Shown here: positions 49,951-57,734 of the stretch, one piece after another | How positions within the stretch are numbered: the stretch's first letter is position 1 | Layout of the letters: every line of letters begins with the position of its first letter | Assembly (NCBI GenBank): GCA_050260515.1 | Contig: JBLNCI010000013.1 | Coordinates: 1 to 64,000 of the forward strand | DNA from: DATJIG01 sp050260515 | GTDB taxonomy: Bacteria; Pseudomonadota; Alphaproteobacteria; SMXQ01 | Direction: 5' to 3' | DNA length: 64,000 bases | Notes under the pieces: model-generated | Told to the model about the DNA's origin: nothing | Database searches by the model: none | The model's input: the letters and a program-made list of their open reading frames with translations, nothing else | Made by a program: the position numbers and the translations under genes

Positions 49951-50508
49951 ATGACCAAGCAGCCACTCCCCGAGGCGGCGGATTGGCCGAAGCACGCGGT
50001 CTTCACCGTCGGCCATTCCACGCTGCCGCTCGAAGACTTCATCGCATTGCTGAAGGCGTACGGGATCGAATGCCTGTGCGACATCCGCACGGTGCCGCGG
50101 TCGCGGCACAACCCGCAATTCAATGGGGATACGCTCGGACCCGCGCTCGGCGCCCGCCACATCCGCTACGTGCCCTTGCCGAGCTTGGGGGGCCTGCGCC
50201 ACCCCCGGAAGGATTCGATCAACGCCGGCTGGCGCAACAAAGGCTTCCGCGGTTATGCCGACTACATGCAGACGAAGGACTTCGCGCGCGGGCTCGACGA
50301 GCTGATCGACTTAAGCCACGACAGCCGCACCGCCATCATGTGCGCGGAGGCGGTGCCGTGGCGCTGTCATCGCTCGCTCGTCGCCGATGCGCTCAGCGTA
50401 CGCGGGATTCCCGTGGTCGAGATCCTGTCCGCGACGAGCTACCGCGACCACAAGCTCACACCGTTCGCCCATGTCGCGGGAACGTCGCTCAGCTATCCCC
50501 CGGAGTAG
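49951..50508 (+). CDS. DUF488-family protein
   Basis: 185 residues of the DUF488 family: TVGHSTLPLEDFIALLKAYG, LCDIRTVPRSRHNPQF, GGLRHP, then AIMCAEAVPWRCHRSLVAD with the conserved Cys pair and DALSVRG. The family has a compact alpha/beta fold with Cys/Arg/His at the active-site-like centre and no confirmed activity. ATG 49951 lies 28 bp after the methyltransferase stop. There is no obvious functional link with its neighbours. Confidence 0.9.
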   Translation: MTKQPLPEAADWPKHAVFTVGHSTLPLEDFIALLKAYGIECLCDIRTVPRSRHNPQFNGDTLGPALGARHIRYVPLPSLGGLRHPRKDSINAGWRNKGFRGYADYMQTKDFARGLDELIDLSHDSRTAIMCAEAVPWRCHRSLVADALSVRGIPVVEILSATSYRDHKLTPFAHVAGTSLSYPPE

Positions 50509-50586
50509 GGACACCAGGCGCAGGGCTTCAGTCGTCGCCGTGCCGCCGAACCGTCGGAGAGGTGCGCGCCAAGCAGGAGACCGAAA

Positions 50587-51438
50587 ATGGGGGAACGAAA
50601 TGCGTTTCGGCCATTGCGCCGGATGTTTCTGACCAGTGATGCCCGAAGCAACCGTTTCGCGCGCAGAATTCGCCGCATCGTCCGCGATCCTGTCGAAGCT
50701 TATTACGATGCGATCGCACTGTGGCACGAGCGGAACGAATACAAGCGGCCGCCATGTACGTATCGCGTCGATTTGGACTGGCGACAGCGGCTTTGTGGCA
50801 CAGAGGATGACCATCGCTGGACCATCCGTCTCTGGGCCGATATCGCAGCCACGCTCAGGTCCAAAGGAATCGATCCTGGCCCCGAAAGCTATCGTGGTTG
50901 GAACGACGCCGATCTCGCGCTTGCGGAGGCCATCCGGTGTCTGATCCGGCGCGTGGGCGCGGCGAAAGTCGTAGAGACCGGCGTCGCTCATGGCGTCACC
51001 AGCCGCGTTGTCCTCGAAGCGCTCAACGGCCGCGGGCATCTTTGGAGCATCGATTACCCTCCGCCCGATGCGCCCGAGCTGCACGGGGATATCGGCGCTG
51101 CCGTCGGGGCAGAGGCACGCGGTCAATGGACGTTGATTTTCGGCTCGAGCCAGCGGCGCCTGCCGCGGTTGTTGCGCAGCATCGCGCCGATCGACCTGTT
51201 CATCCACGACAGCGACCACCGCGAATTCAACACGCTTTTCGAAATGCAGCTCGCGTGGCGGGCATTGCGTCCGGGCGGTGCGATGGTGGTCGACGACATC
51301 GACAACAGCTGGGCGTTCCACGATTTCGCAGAGACGGCCAATGCCGCTGCCCTGGTGGCGGAAGCAGAGCCGGTCCGGCCCGACCTACGCCGCTTCAACG
51401 AAAAGGGCCTGTTCGGCGTGCTACTGAAGCCCGTCTAG
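50587..51438 (+). CDS. Class I SAM-dependent methyltransferase (Methyltransf_24/CmcI-like)
   Basis: 283 residues. The Rossmann core is recognised in AKVVETGVAHGVTSRVVLEAL (motif I), GHLWSIDYPPPD, DLFIHDSDHREFNTLF and GGAMVVDDIDNSWAF. This is the arrangement of the class found in CmcI-like and glycan or antibiotic O-methyltransferases. ATG 50587 follows GGAGACCGAAA. Codon usage is slightly less GC-biased than its neighbours, so lateral origin is possible. It converges on the thioesterase gene (24-bp gap). Confidence 0.8.
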   Translation: MGERNAFRPLRRMFLTSDARSNRFARRIRRIVRDPVEAYYDAIALWHERNEYKRPPCTYRVDLDWRQRLCGTEDDHRWTIRLWADIAATLRSKGIDPGPESYRGWNDADLALAEAIRCLIRRVGAAKVVETGVAHGVTSRVVLEALNGRGHLWSIDYPPPDAPELHGDIGAAVGAEARGQWTLIFGSSQRRLPRLLRSIAPIDLFIHDSDHREFNTLFEMQLAWRALRPGGAMVVDDIDNSWAFHDFAETANAAALVAEAEPVRPDLRRFNEKGLFGVLLKPV

Positions 51439-51462
51439 ATGGGGACCTCACCCTTGTTCGGC

Positions 51463-51861
51463 TCAACCGCCGGCCAAGCTCCGCAAACGATCGGGAATGC
51501 GGATGGGCCGATGGGTGTCGAGACGAACGAAGACTCCCGTCTGGCGCGCCGTCGCGTGCACCCGGCGCGCGTCCCCTGTCAGAAACTGAGCGTTGACGGT
51601 CCAACGAACCCGCCCCATGGATTCCACCACCATGCGCCCCTCGGGCTTGTCGTGGATGGTGAGAGCATCGCGATACGCGATCTGCGTCTCCAGGAGCACG
51701 GGGCCGAGACCGTCCGCCACCATGCGGTCCAGCGGATAGGCGCGCGCGAGCAATTCCAATCGCAGATCTTCGAGCCACCTCACGTACACCAGATTCGAGA
51801 CGATCCCGGCGAAGTCGATGTCGTATGTCTTGACGGTGAAGCGGATCGAGATCGGGTCCAT
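51463..51861 (-). CDS. Hot-dog-fold acyl-CoA thioesterase
   Basis: 132 residues. The YDIDFAGIVSNLVYVRWLEDLR block is the 4-hydroxybenzoyl-CoA thioesterase/YbgC active-site helix, with the catalytic Asp (Y-D-x-D-x-x-G). It should hydrolyse a short or aromatic acyl-CoA. ATG 51861 follows GCAGAGGACTTC; the longer frame to 51906 is not needed. It precedes nothing on its strand except the convergent methyltransferase, and the FAD monooxygenase gene ends 77 bp upstream in the same direction; the two could act in the same aromatic pathway. Confidence 0.87.
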   Translation of the reverse strand: MDPISIRFTVKTYDIDFAGIVSNLVYVRWLEDLRLELLARAYPLDRMVADGLGPVLLETQIAYRDALTIHDKPEGRMVVESMGRVRWTVNAQFLTGDARRVHATARQTGVFVRLDTHRPIRIPDRLRSLAGG

Positions 51862-51938
51862 GAAGTCCTCTGCGGCAATGCTGGCGTGCGACCAATACGA
51901 ACCCAAGACGCCGCGAAAGGCCCACTCGCCGGTGAGCG

Positions 51939-53585
51939 CTACGAGCGCGCGCGGTGCTGACGAGCGCCTGCGTCCGCGGCCCCGCGCGCGACATCGATCA
52001 CCGCGACGGCATCGCTCGGCGGGTCATCGCCCCGCCACGCGACATGGCCGTCGGGCCGCACCAACACCAGCCGCTTCTCGTACAGAGCGGCGATGTCGGC
52101 ATCGTCGACGTCGAGCACCGTGAGGGGGACGCCGCGCCCCGTGCTCGCCGCCGCGAATGCGGCCGCATCGGGCGGCGCGCGGCCAAGTCGCACCAGCACG
52201 AAGCCGCGGCCGAAGCGGTCGAGCAGCGGCGTTCCGTCGGGAAGCCTCGCGTCGGGCGCGCGGCAGCCCGGATACGTGCTCGGGTGATACACGTTCGACT
52301 CGGGCGGCGGCTCGCGGTCGTCGCTCCAGCAGATCGGCGAATCTCTGTAGCGGTATCCGATCTGGAAGCCTTCCGTCGCCGGATGAGCGGCTTCGCGCAG
52401 GTAGCGTGCGCCGAGCTCGGCGCGGAGTCGCGCGCCCTCGTCGGTGTCGGCGAGCACCAGCGGCCCCGGCGGTGTGTCGAGCTTGCTTTGCTGGAACAGC
52501 CGCAGCGACGATGCCGCGTTGCGGTCGGCGACGGGCCGGCGCTCGGCTTCGTAGCTGTCGAGCAGCGCATCGCCGCCCCAGCCTTCGAGCACGGCGGCGA
52601 GTTTCCACGCCAGATCGGCGGCTTCGGCAACGCCGGTGTTCATGCCGAGCGTCGCGGTCGGCGGCATCTGGTGGACGGCGTCGCCGGCGAGGAAAATCCG
52701 TCCCACGCGGAAGCGGTCGGCGAGCAGCTGGCGCCGCGTCCACGGCATGACGTCGAGAAGCTCGAACGCGAAATCGCGTCCGGCCATGCGCCGGATCAGC
52801 GCCGCGATCTCGTCGCGCGACGACGTCGGCACCCGATCGCCGAGGCCGCGGATCTGCGCCTGCCACAAGTCGGTGCCGTTGATCGCGAAAATGTAGCCCC
52901 AGTAGCCCTCCGGGCCGATGAAGCTGTAGATCAGCCCTTCGCCCTTGTCGTGGATGCGCAGGAACTCGGCCGACCGGAAGTAGGCGTTGGTCGAGCTGTT
53001 GACCTTCCAGTTGCCGTGGAGCTCGATGCCGAGCTTCTTGCGCACCGAGCTGGCGGCGCCCTCGCACGACACCACGTAGTCAGCCGTTTCCGTGTACGTG
53101 CGACCGGTTTCGAGATCGGTGAGCGTCGCGGTCGCGCCGCTCCCGTCCTGGACGACGGCAACGCACTGGGTGCGGTAGCGCGCCGTCACGCTCGGGCAGC
53201 CGAGCGCGAACTCCTTCAGGATCGGATCGAACTCGGTCTGGTGGATGCGCATGAAGGTTTCGATCGCGCCGCGCGGCGCCGAGGCGTCGGCGAGCGACGG
53301 CACCTTCTGGCGCGCGATCTCGTGGCCGACGAGGCTCGTCAGCCAGATGCGGTCGCGGGCGAAGCCGGGGGCCAGGCCGCGGCTACGGATGCGCTCGCGC
53401 AGGCCCCAGCGGCGGCAGAGCTCCATCGTGCGGATGTTGACGCCGCTGGTCTTGGGCTGCGGGATGCCGCCGGTGCCCTGGTCGACGATCAGCGTGCGCA
53501 CCCCGCGCCAGCCGAGATCGCAAGCAAGCGCCAGACCAACCGGGCCCGCGCCGACGACGACAACCTGAACGTGCGACGACTGCAT
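51939..53585 (-). CDS. FAD-dependent aromatic monooxygenase (PHBH/MhpA-like)
   Basis: 548 residues. The N-terminal dinucleotide-binding site VVVVGAGPVGLALACDLG, the DG-type motif region ADYVVSCEGAASSVRKKLGI, the FAD ribityl motif RIFLAGDAVHQMPPTATLGMN and a C-terminal thioredoxin-like extension (about 440-548) match class A flavoprotein hydroxylases. It should hydroxylate a phenolic acid with NAD(P)H. ATG 53585 begins MQSSHVQVV. Its upstream side borders the mobile island, so the present promoter may have been altered by the insertion. Confidence 0.9.
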   Translation of the reverse strand: MQSSHVQVVVVGAGPVGLALACDLGWRGVRTLIVDQGTGGIPQPKTSGVNIRTMELCRRWGLRERIRSRGLAPGFARDRIWLTSLVGHEIARQKVPSLADASAPRGAIETFMRIHQTEFDPILKEFALGCPSVTARYRTQCVAVVQDGSGATATLTDLETGRTYTETADYVVSCEGAASSVRKKLGIELHGNWKVNSSTNAYFRSAEFLRIHDKGEGLIYSFIGPEGYWGYIFAINGTDLWQAQIRGLGDRVPTSSRDEIAALIRRMAGRDFAFELLDVMPWTRRQLLADRFRVGRIFLAGDAVHQMPPTATLGMNTGVAEAADLAWKLAAVLEGWGGDALLDSYEAERRPVADRNAASSLRLFQQSKLDTPPGPLVLADTDEGARLRAELGARYLREAAHPATEGFQIGYRYRDSPICWSDDREPPPESNVYHPSTYPGCRAPDARLPDGTPLLDRFGRGFVLVRLGRAPPDAAAFAAASTGRGVPLTVLDVDDADIAALYEKRLVLVRPDGHVAWRGDDPPSDAVAVIDVARGAADAGARQHRARS

Positions 53586-53984
53586 CTCGGCTCCACGAGT
53601 GTCGGTTTCGCAACTCGCCGTTTCGCCGTCAGACAAGCGATCCGAGCCGCAGAGCGGCAACCTGGACGTGACGGCACAGCAGCATGTTGGGCGAAAACGG
53701 AGCCGGGTGCATCCCTCGCCGTCCCGCAGGGTTACGACCGCGTGAACGTTCGGATGCGAAGGCGCTCAGACCGCGGGACAGCCGTCGCCGCGGATGGAGG
53801 CACGCCTGAAGATCGGGAGAGCCCGCGCCTACCCGCGACTGCCGGGTATTTGCCGTCGGCAAGGCGGCGAAAGCCGCTAAGTGTTGGCGTCCCCATGGGG
53901 ATGGGTAGCCAAGGGCTGAGGAAACAACGGCTTAGCTAGGCGGACCGAAGCGGACGCTACGAAACCGCTACGGAAAACCCTGCC
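53586..53984. other. Junction between host DNA and integrase gene
   Basis: About 400 bp. It holds two hairpins, TTGCCG-T-CGGCAA (53850-53862) and GCGGC-GAAA-GCCGC (53864-53877), and the phrase GGCGTCCCCATGGGGATGGG near 53890, reminiscent of a T-arm 3' end. I could not fold a full tRNA here. One of these could be part of the attachment site. The composition changes from GC-rich to mixed over this stretch. Confidence 0.4.
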
Positions 53985-55595
53985 ATGGCCCGTCTCCGGA
54001 ACCTTGTAAAGCGCAGCTCGGGTTCCTACATGCTGCGGATATTCGTCCCGACCGACCTTATTCCGCGCTTCGGTCGCCAAGAGATAACCCGGTCCTTACG
54101 CACCAGCCGTCTGCCAGAAGCAGAGCGGCTGGCGACGCTGTGTAAGGCTGGCATTCTGAGGATATTCGCAATGGCCCGGCAAAACCCTGCCCTCACTGCC
54201 CCTGATCTCGACGCCATGGCAAAGGCGTATTTCGCCCGTATCTGGGCTCAAGCCGAACAGGACCTAGCCTGCCGCCGGTTTGGGCCTACTGAGAAAGCCC
54301 GCCTGCTGGATAACCATGGTGAGGCCTTAACTCTGATCGGTCGCTGGAAGCGCTCTGGCGAGGTCCAAAACGCCGTCGCGTATTTCGACGCGGAGCTGAA
54401 AGAAACGGCGCGCGTCCACGCGCGGCCGGGCACGCCCGAATACTCGGTCCTATGCGATAAAATTCTATCAGCACGGGCCGATTATCATCGGGGCCTCTTC
54501 GACGCCCTTATGCATGACGTACCGGCTGTAGCGTCTGGTCCGCCCACGGCGACGCGCATCCCGGCCCCTCCATCGGAATCCGTCCAAGCACTGATCAGAG
54601 CGTTCATCGATGAGCACGAGAGCACCCGTGCCTGGGCACGCAAAACCGTCCTGAAGCACCGAGGCAATCTGGTTCTGCTGCCTCAGATGCTGGGCTCAGA
54701 CAAGCCGGTCGCGGAAATTACGAAGGCCGATATTCGGGCGGTCAAGAACATGCTCGGGCAGCTGCCAGCGAATTGGTCAAAGCTATACCCGGGCAGAAGG
54801 CCATTAGAGGCCGCTACAGAGTCGAAACGTGCGGGCCGCGCCCCCATGACTCCCGGAGCGGCGAACGCTTACCTGGCCTCAATTTCGAGCTTCCTAAGCT
54901 GGTGTGTGAAGCAGGGGTATATCGCCGACAACCCGGCCCTTAAGATCAAGCTTCCAGAAACGGTGCGGGCGATTGATAAGCGCAGCCCCTTCACCGTCGA
55001 TCAACTCAACCGGATCTTTCGAGCCCCGGTCTACACGGGCATGCGCAGCAAGTTCTTCTGGTCGCGCCCCGGAATCGTTCGGGAGAAAGGCAGCAAGTAC
55101 TGGATTCCGCTGGTCGGCGCGTTCTCCGGGATGCGACTCGGTGAAATCATCAACCTTGTCCGTTCTGATGTGCGGGCGGTCGAGGGTATTCCCTGCATGG
55201 ATATTCGCCAGGCGAAGACCAGGGCCGGGGTACGGAAGGTTCCCGTGCACCCGCAACTCCAAGCCCTTGGCTTCTTAGATTACGTCAACGCTATTCCTGT
55301 AGGACAACGGCTATTTGGGGATACCAGCGAGGATGCATTCAGCAAATTCTTCGGTCGATTCCTCACGGAATGTGGCCTCGTTGACCGGAAGCTCGTTTTC
55401 CACTCGTTTCGGCACACGTTCAACGATGCAATGAGATGTGCACGTATCGATTCTCCGGTCGCAAAGGCCCTTATTGGACACGCAGAGGGAACGGTGACGG
55501 CCATCTATGGCAATGGTTATCCAGTGGCTGTGTTGTCCGAAGCGATGGCATCCGTCCGTTATGACGGGTTGGACCTCTCGCACCTACGGGCGTAG
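53985..55595 (+). CDS. Tyrosine recombinase/integrase with DUF6538-like N-terminus
   Basis: 536 residues. The N-terminus has SGSYMLRIFVPTDLIPRFGRQEI and TSRLPEAERLATL, the DUF6538-type arm-binding head, followed by a SAM-like core-binding domain (about 190-310) and a C-terminal catalytic domain: Arg in FSGMRLGEI (about 384), HSFRHTF (about 472) and Tyr in YGNGYP (about 507). This is the pattern of site-specific integrases of alphaproteobacterial islands. ATG 53985 begins MARLRNLVKRSSGSYML. Codon usage is less GC-biased than that of the genes to the left. Confidence 0.9.
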   Translation: MARLRNLVKRSSGSYMLRIFVPTDLIPRFGRQEITRSLRTSRLPEAERLATLCKAGILRIFAMARQNPALTAPDLDAMAKAYFARIWAQAEQDLACRRFGPTEKARLLDNHGEALTLIGRWKRSGEVQNAVAYFDAELKETARVHARPGTPEYSVLCDKILSARADYHRGLFDALMHDVPAVASGPPTATRIPAPPSESVQALIRAFIDEHESTRAWARKTVLKHRGNLVLLPQMLGSDKPVAEITKADIRAVKNMLGQLPANWSKLYPGRRPLEAATESKRAGRAPMTPGAANAYLASISSFLSWCVKQGYIADNPALKIKLPETVRAIDKRSPFTVDQLNRIFRAPVYTGMRSKFFWSRPGIVREKGSKYWIPLVGAFSGMRLGEIINLVRSDVRAVEGIPCMDIRQAKTRAGVRKVPVHPQLQALGFLDYVNAIPVGQRLFGDTSEDAFSKFFGRFLTECGLVDRKLVFHSFRHTFNDAMRCARIDSPVAKALIGHAEGTVTAIYGNGYPVAVLSEAMASVRYDGLDLSHLRA

Positions 55596-55721
55596 GCGAA
55601 ACGTTATCAGTATGGAGTTTGGTTACTTCCTATAGCCCCCTGCTCATTAAAAGCAGGTGGTCCAAGTGCCTTATTACAAATGCTATGGCGCTATATGCGT
55701 CCGGGATAATGGAAGAAGAAA

Positions 55722-57044
55722 ATGCCTGATGGTTCTGGATTTCCCCTCCCACGAGACCTTGCAATCGACGATGAGCTGTTCCGCATTCTTCACGGGATGC
55801 CTCGGGATGAATATCAGCTCACCCACAACTACCGTGAGTTGGACCATCGGCTTGATGGCCGAGGGGAACAATTTAACCGCTTAGCGGAGGTTCTCACCGA
55901 GCAGATTGCTACGACCAGTGCCGCTGAACGTACACGTAGGAACCGCCTGGCGGCGCATACGCGGATCGTGCTTGCTAACGTTATAAGCACGGTCTTCCGT
56001 GATCGGATTACCGCAATCTCGTATTCCCGACGCCCCAACGAATACTGCCGTCGCTACACCGGGCCGGTGACTCATCGCGGGCTGATCCCGGTTGTCGATG
56101 GGATGACGGAGCTGGGCTACCTCCGAGCATATCCGGGCTACCGACGCTTTGATGGCGCGAGACGAAGTCGCATTCGGGCAACCGAGAAGCTGTCCGGGCT
56201 CGTTTTCGATGAGCACAAGCTAAACCCCGGCCACCTCATACGGGACAACACTCCCCCCGAGTCCATCATCCTAAGGAACGCGGATAAGGACGATATCGAC
56301 TACGAAGACACACCAGCGACGCGGGACATGCGTCGTGTGCTGGATGCCTATAACGAGTTTCTGAGGGGCTCCGATATCAGGCTAGCCGATGAGCGCCCTG
56401 ATTCCGTACTGCCTTGGTATCCGCACGTCCGTCGCATCTTCAACGAGGCATTCGAGTCTGGGGGTCGCTTCTACGGGCCTTGGAGCTGGTGGCCTAAAAG
56501 AGTGCGACCATTCATCCGCATCAACGGTGCGCGAACAGTGGAGCTGGACTACGCCGCCACGGTTCTGCACCAGGTCTACAGTCTGGCGGGAGCAGACTAC
56601 TATCACAACCGAGCCCGCGACGATGATCCGTACGCAGTGCCTGGATTTGAGTTCGTGCCGCGTAGCGAGCGGAAAATGGCGTTCCTATACATGCTGAACA
56701 CGCCAAGTGAGCCCGAGGCAATACGGTTGATCGATCGCCACGGGATTCCGGCTGATGTGCCCGATTATGATACTCGCGAGCTAGTCACCGCAATCCGACG
56801 CAAGCACGAGCCGATTGATGCCTGGTTTTATCGCGAGAATGCCTGCCACCTGCAGTTTCTGGATTCGCAGGTCTGCGAGCGCATCATCCGGGACTGCATG
56901 CGGGAAAATGTCGTCGTCCTTACCATCCACGACAGCTTTATCGTGGAGGACCGCCATGCGGAGTTTTTGCACGACCTGATGATTAGAGCCTGGCGGGAAA
57001 AGGGCTTGTGCTCGGTACCCAAAATCACAATCGAGCGCGGCTGA
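55722..57044 (+). CDS. Predicted palm-domain polymerase of the family A / T7-RNAP-like class (TV-Pol-like)
   Basis: 440 residues, no annotated family by eye, but three motifs appear in the order of family A and single-subunit polymerases: motif A TVELDYAATVLHQVY (D276), motif B R-x3-K-x3-L-x3-N in PRSERKMAFLYMLN (R314, K318), and motif C LTIHDSFIVED (H403-D404-S405). The N-terminal 200 residues have no recognised domain. TV-Pol-type enzymes of mobile elements have been described with such motif sets; assignment here is my inference. ATG 55722 follows GGAAGAAGAAA. It is the first gene after the integrase, as expected for an element-encoded replication protein. Confidence 0.55.
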   Translation: MPDGSGFPLPRDLAIDDELFRILHGMPRDEYQLTHNYRELDHRLDGRGEQFNRLAEVLTEQIATTSAAERTRRNRLAAHTRIVLANVISTVFRDRITAISYSRRPNEYCRRYTGPVTHRGLIPVVDGMTELGYLRAYPGYRRFDGARRSRIRATEKLSGLVFDEHKLNPGHLIRDNTPPESIILRNADKDDIDYEDTPATRDMRRVLDAYNEFLRGSDIRLADERPDSVLPWYPHVRRIFNEAFESGGRFYGPWSWWPKRVRPFIRINGARTVELDYAATVLHQVYSLAGADYYHNRARDDDPYAVPGFEFVPRSERKMAFLYMLNTPSEPEAIRLIDRHGIPADVPDYDTRELVTAIRRKHEPIDAWFYRENACHLQFLDSQVCERIIRDCMRENVVVLTIHDSFIVEDRHAEFLHDLMIRAWREKGLCSVPKITIERG

Positions 57045-57091
57045 CGCCACCTTCCAGCCTGTTCGATTCGCCTTCGATTATTGCTCAGCAG

Positions 57092-57418
57092 CTAGTCGTC
57101 TGGGTATATGCCGCGCTTCCGAGCAATATAGCGACTGAAGTAAAAGGCGCCTGGGCAAGCTAGGAAGAACGAAAGGCCGACGGTGTAGAGCGCGATTTCC
57201 CAAGCTTCTGGATAGACCCGGACGCATGGCGAAACGTTGTTCGTCCAATCGCATGTGATCTTGTAGTCAGTCGACTTCCACAGCCAAATCGCCACAGTCA
57301 TTGCTGCCCACGTCGCAATGGCCAGGATACGGGTCGAACGATCTCGGCCCGAGCAAACAGCACAGACGTGAACTGCAAGCACCACACAAAGGGGCGCAAG
57401 GAGAATCCATGCCAGCAT
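57092..57418 (-). CDS. Small membrane protein of unknown function, 108 aa
   Basis: ATG 57418 has AGGAGG 5 nt before it, better than the frame start at 57448. Two or three hydrophobic segments are visible (about 1-20, 32-48 and 75-93, the last GLSFFLACPGAFYFSRYI) with a short Cys-containing polar loop between the second and third (TCDWTNNVSPCV) that may form a disulfide. No family is recognised. It lies convergent to the polymerase-like gene (47-bp gap) and divergent from the XRE regulator gene. Confidence 0.55.
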   Translation of the reverse strand: MLAWILLAPLCVVLAVHVCAVCSGRDRSTRILAIATWAAMTVAIWLWKSTDYKITCDWTNNVSPCVRVYPEAWEIALYTVGLSFFLACPGAFYFSRYIARKRGIYPDD

Positions 57419-57494
57419 CACTCCCTCCTGAGCAGGACGGAATGTCACTTATAGTCGGAAGACTGATAATCGACAACCGCGCTTCCTTGCGGAT

Positions 57495-57734
57495 ATGGAT
57501 GTCCGCAAGCTCGTGGGGCAGAACGTCAGACGATTGAGAAAAGAAAAGGGCCTCTCTCAAGAGGCCCTAGCATTCGAATCCGGTTTGCACCGTACGTATG
57601 TCAGTGACATAGAGCGCGGCGTACGCAATCCAACTGTTCTCATTCTGCACGAAATAGCGCAGGCGCTTAAGATTCCGGTTTACCTATTGCTAGTCGATGT
57701 GGCGCAGTCGAAGCCGCAACGCCGACTAAATTAG
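57495..57734 (+). CDS. XRE-family HTH regulator
   Basis: A 79-residue Cro/CI-type regulator: LVGQNVRRLRKEKGLSQEALAFESGLHRTYVSDIERGVRNPTV is the full HTH_3 pattern. It is the usual size of the single-domain regulators found beside defence or toxin genes. ATG 57495 lacks a clear ribosome-binding site. A 9-bp hairpin within its coding sequence also acts as the terminator of the opposite strand. Its stop codon overlaps that of the convergent SIR2-STAND gene; control of that gene is not proven by position. Confidence 0.88.
   Translation: MDVRKLVGQNVRRLRKEKGLSQEALAFESGLHRTYVSDIERGVRNPTVLILHEIAQALKIPVYLLLVDVAQSKPQRRLN
57538..57570 (-). terminator. Intrinsic terminator of the SIR2-STAND gene, inside the XRE gene
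   Basis: On the minus strand AGGGCCTCT-TGAG-AGAGGCCCT (57570 to 57549) is followed by TTTTCTTTTCTC. The 9-bp stem is perfect. It lies 160 bp past the SIR2 stop codon, within the XRE coding sequence (codons for KGLSQEALAF region), so the two genes share the DNA. Confidence 0.75.

Noticed and set aside
53885..53935. tRNA-like stretch next to the integrase
   Set aside because: GGCGTCCCCATGGGGAT recalls a T-arm 3' end, but no acceptor, D or anticodon arms could be assembled around it.
55640..55675. CCTGCT/AGCAGG hairpin between integrase and polymerase-like gene
   Set aside because: Stem of six with no T-run on either strand; does not meet the terminator pattern.
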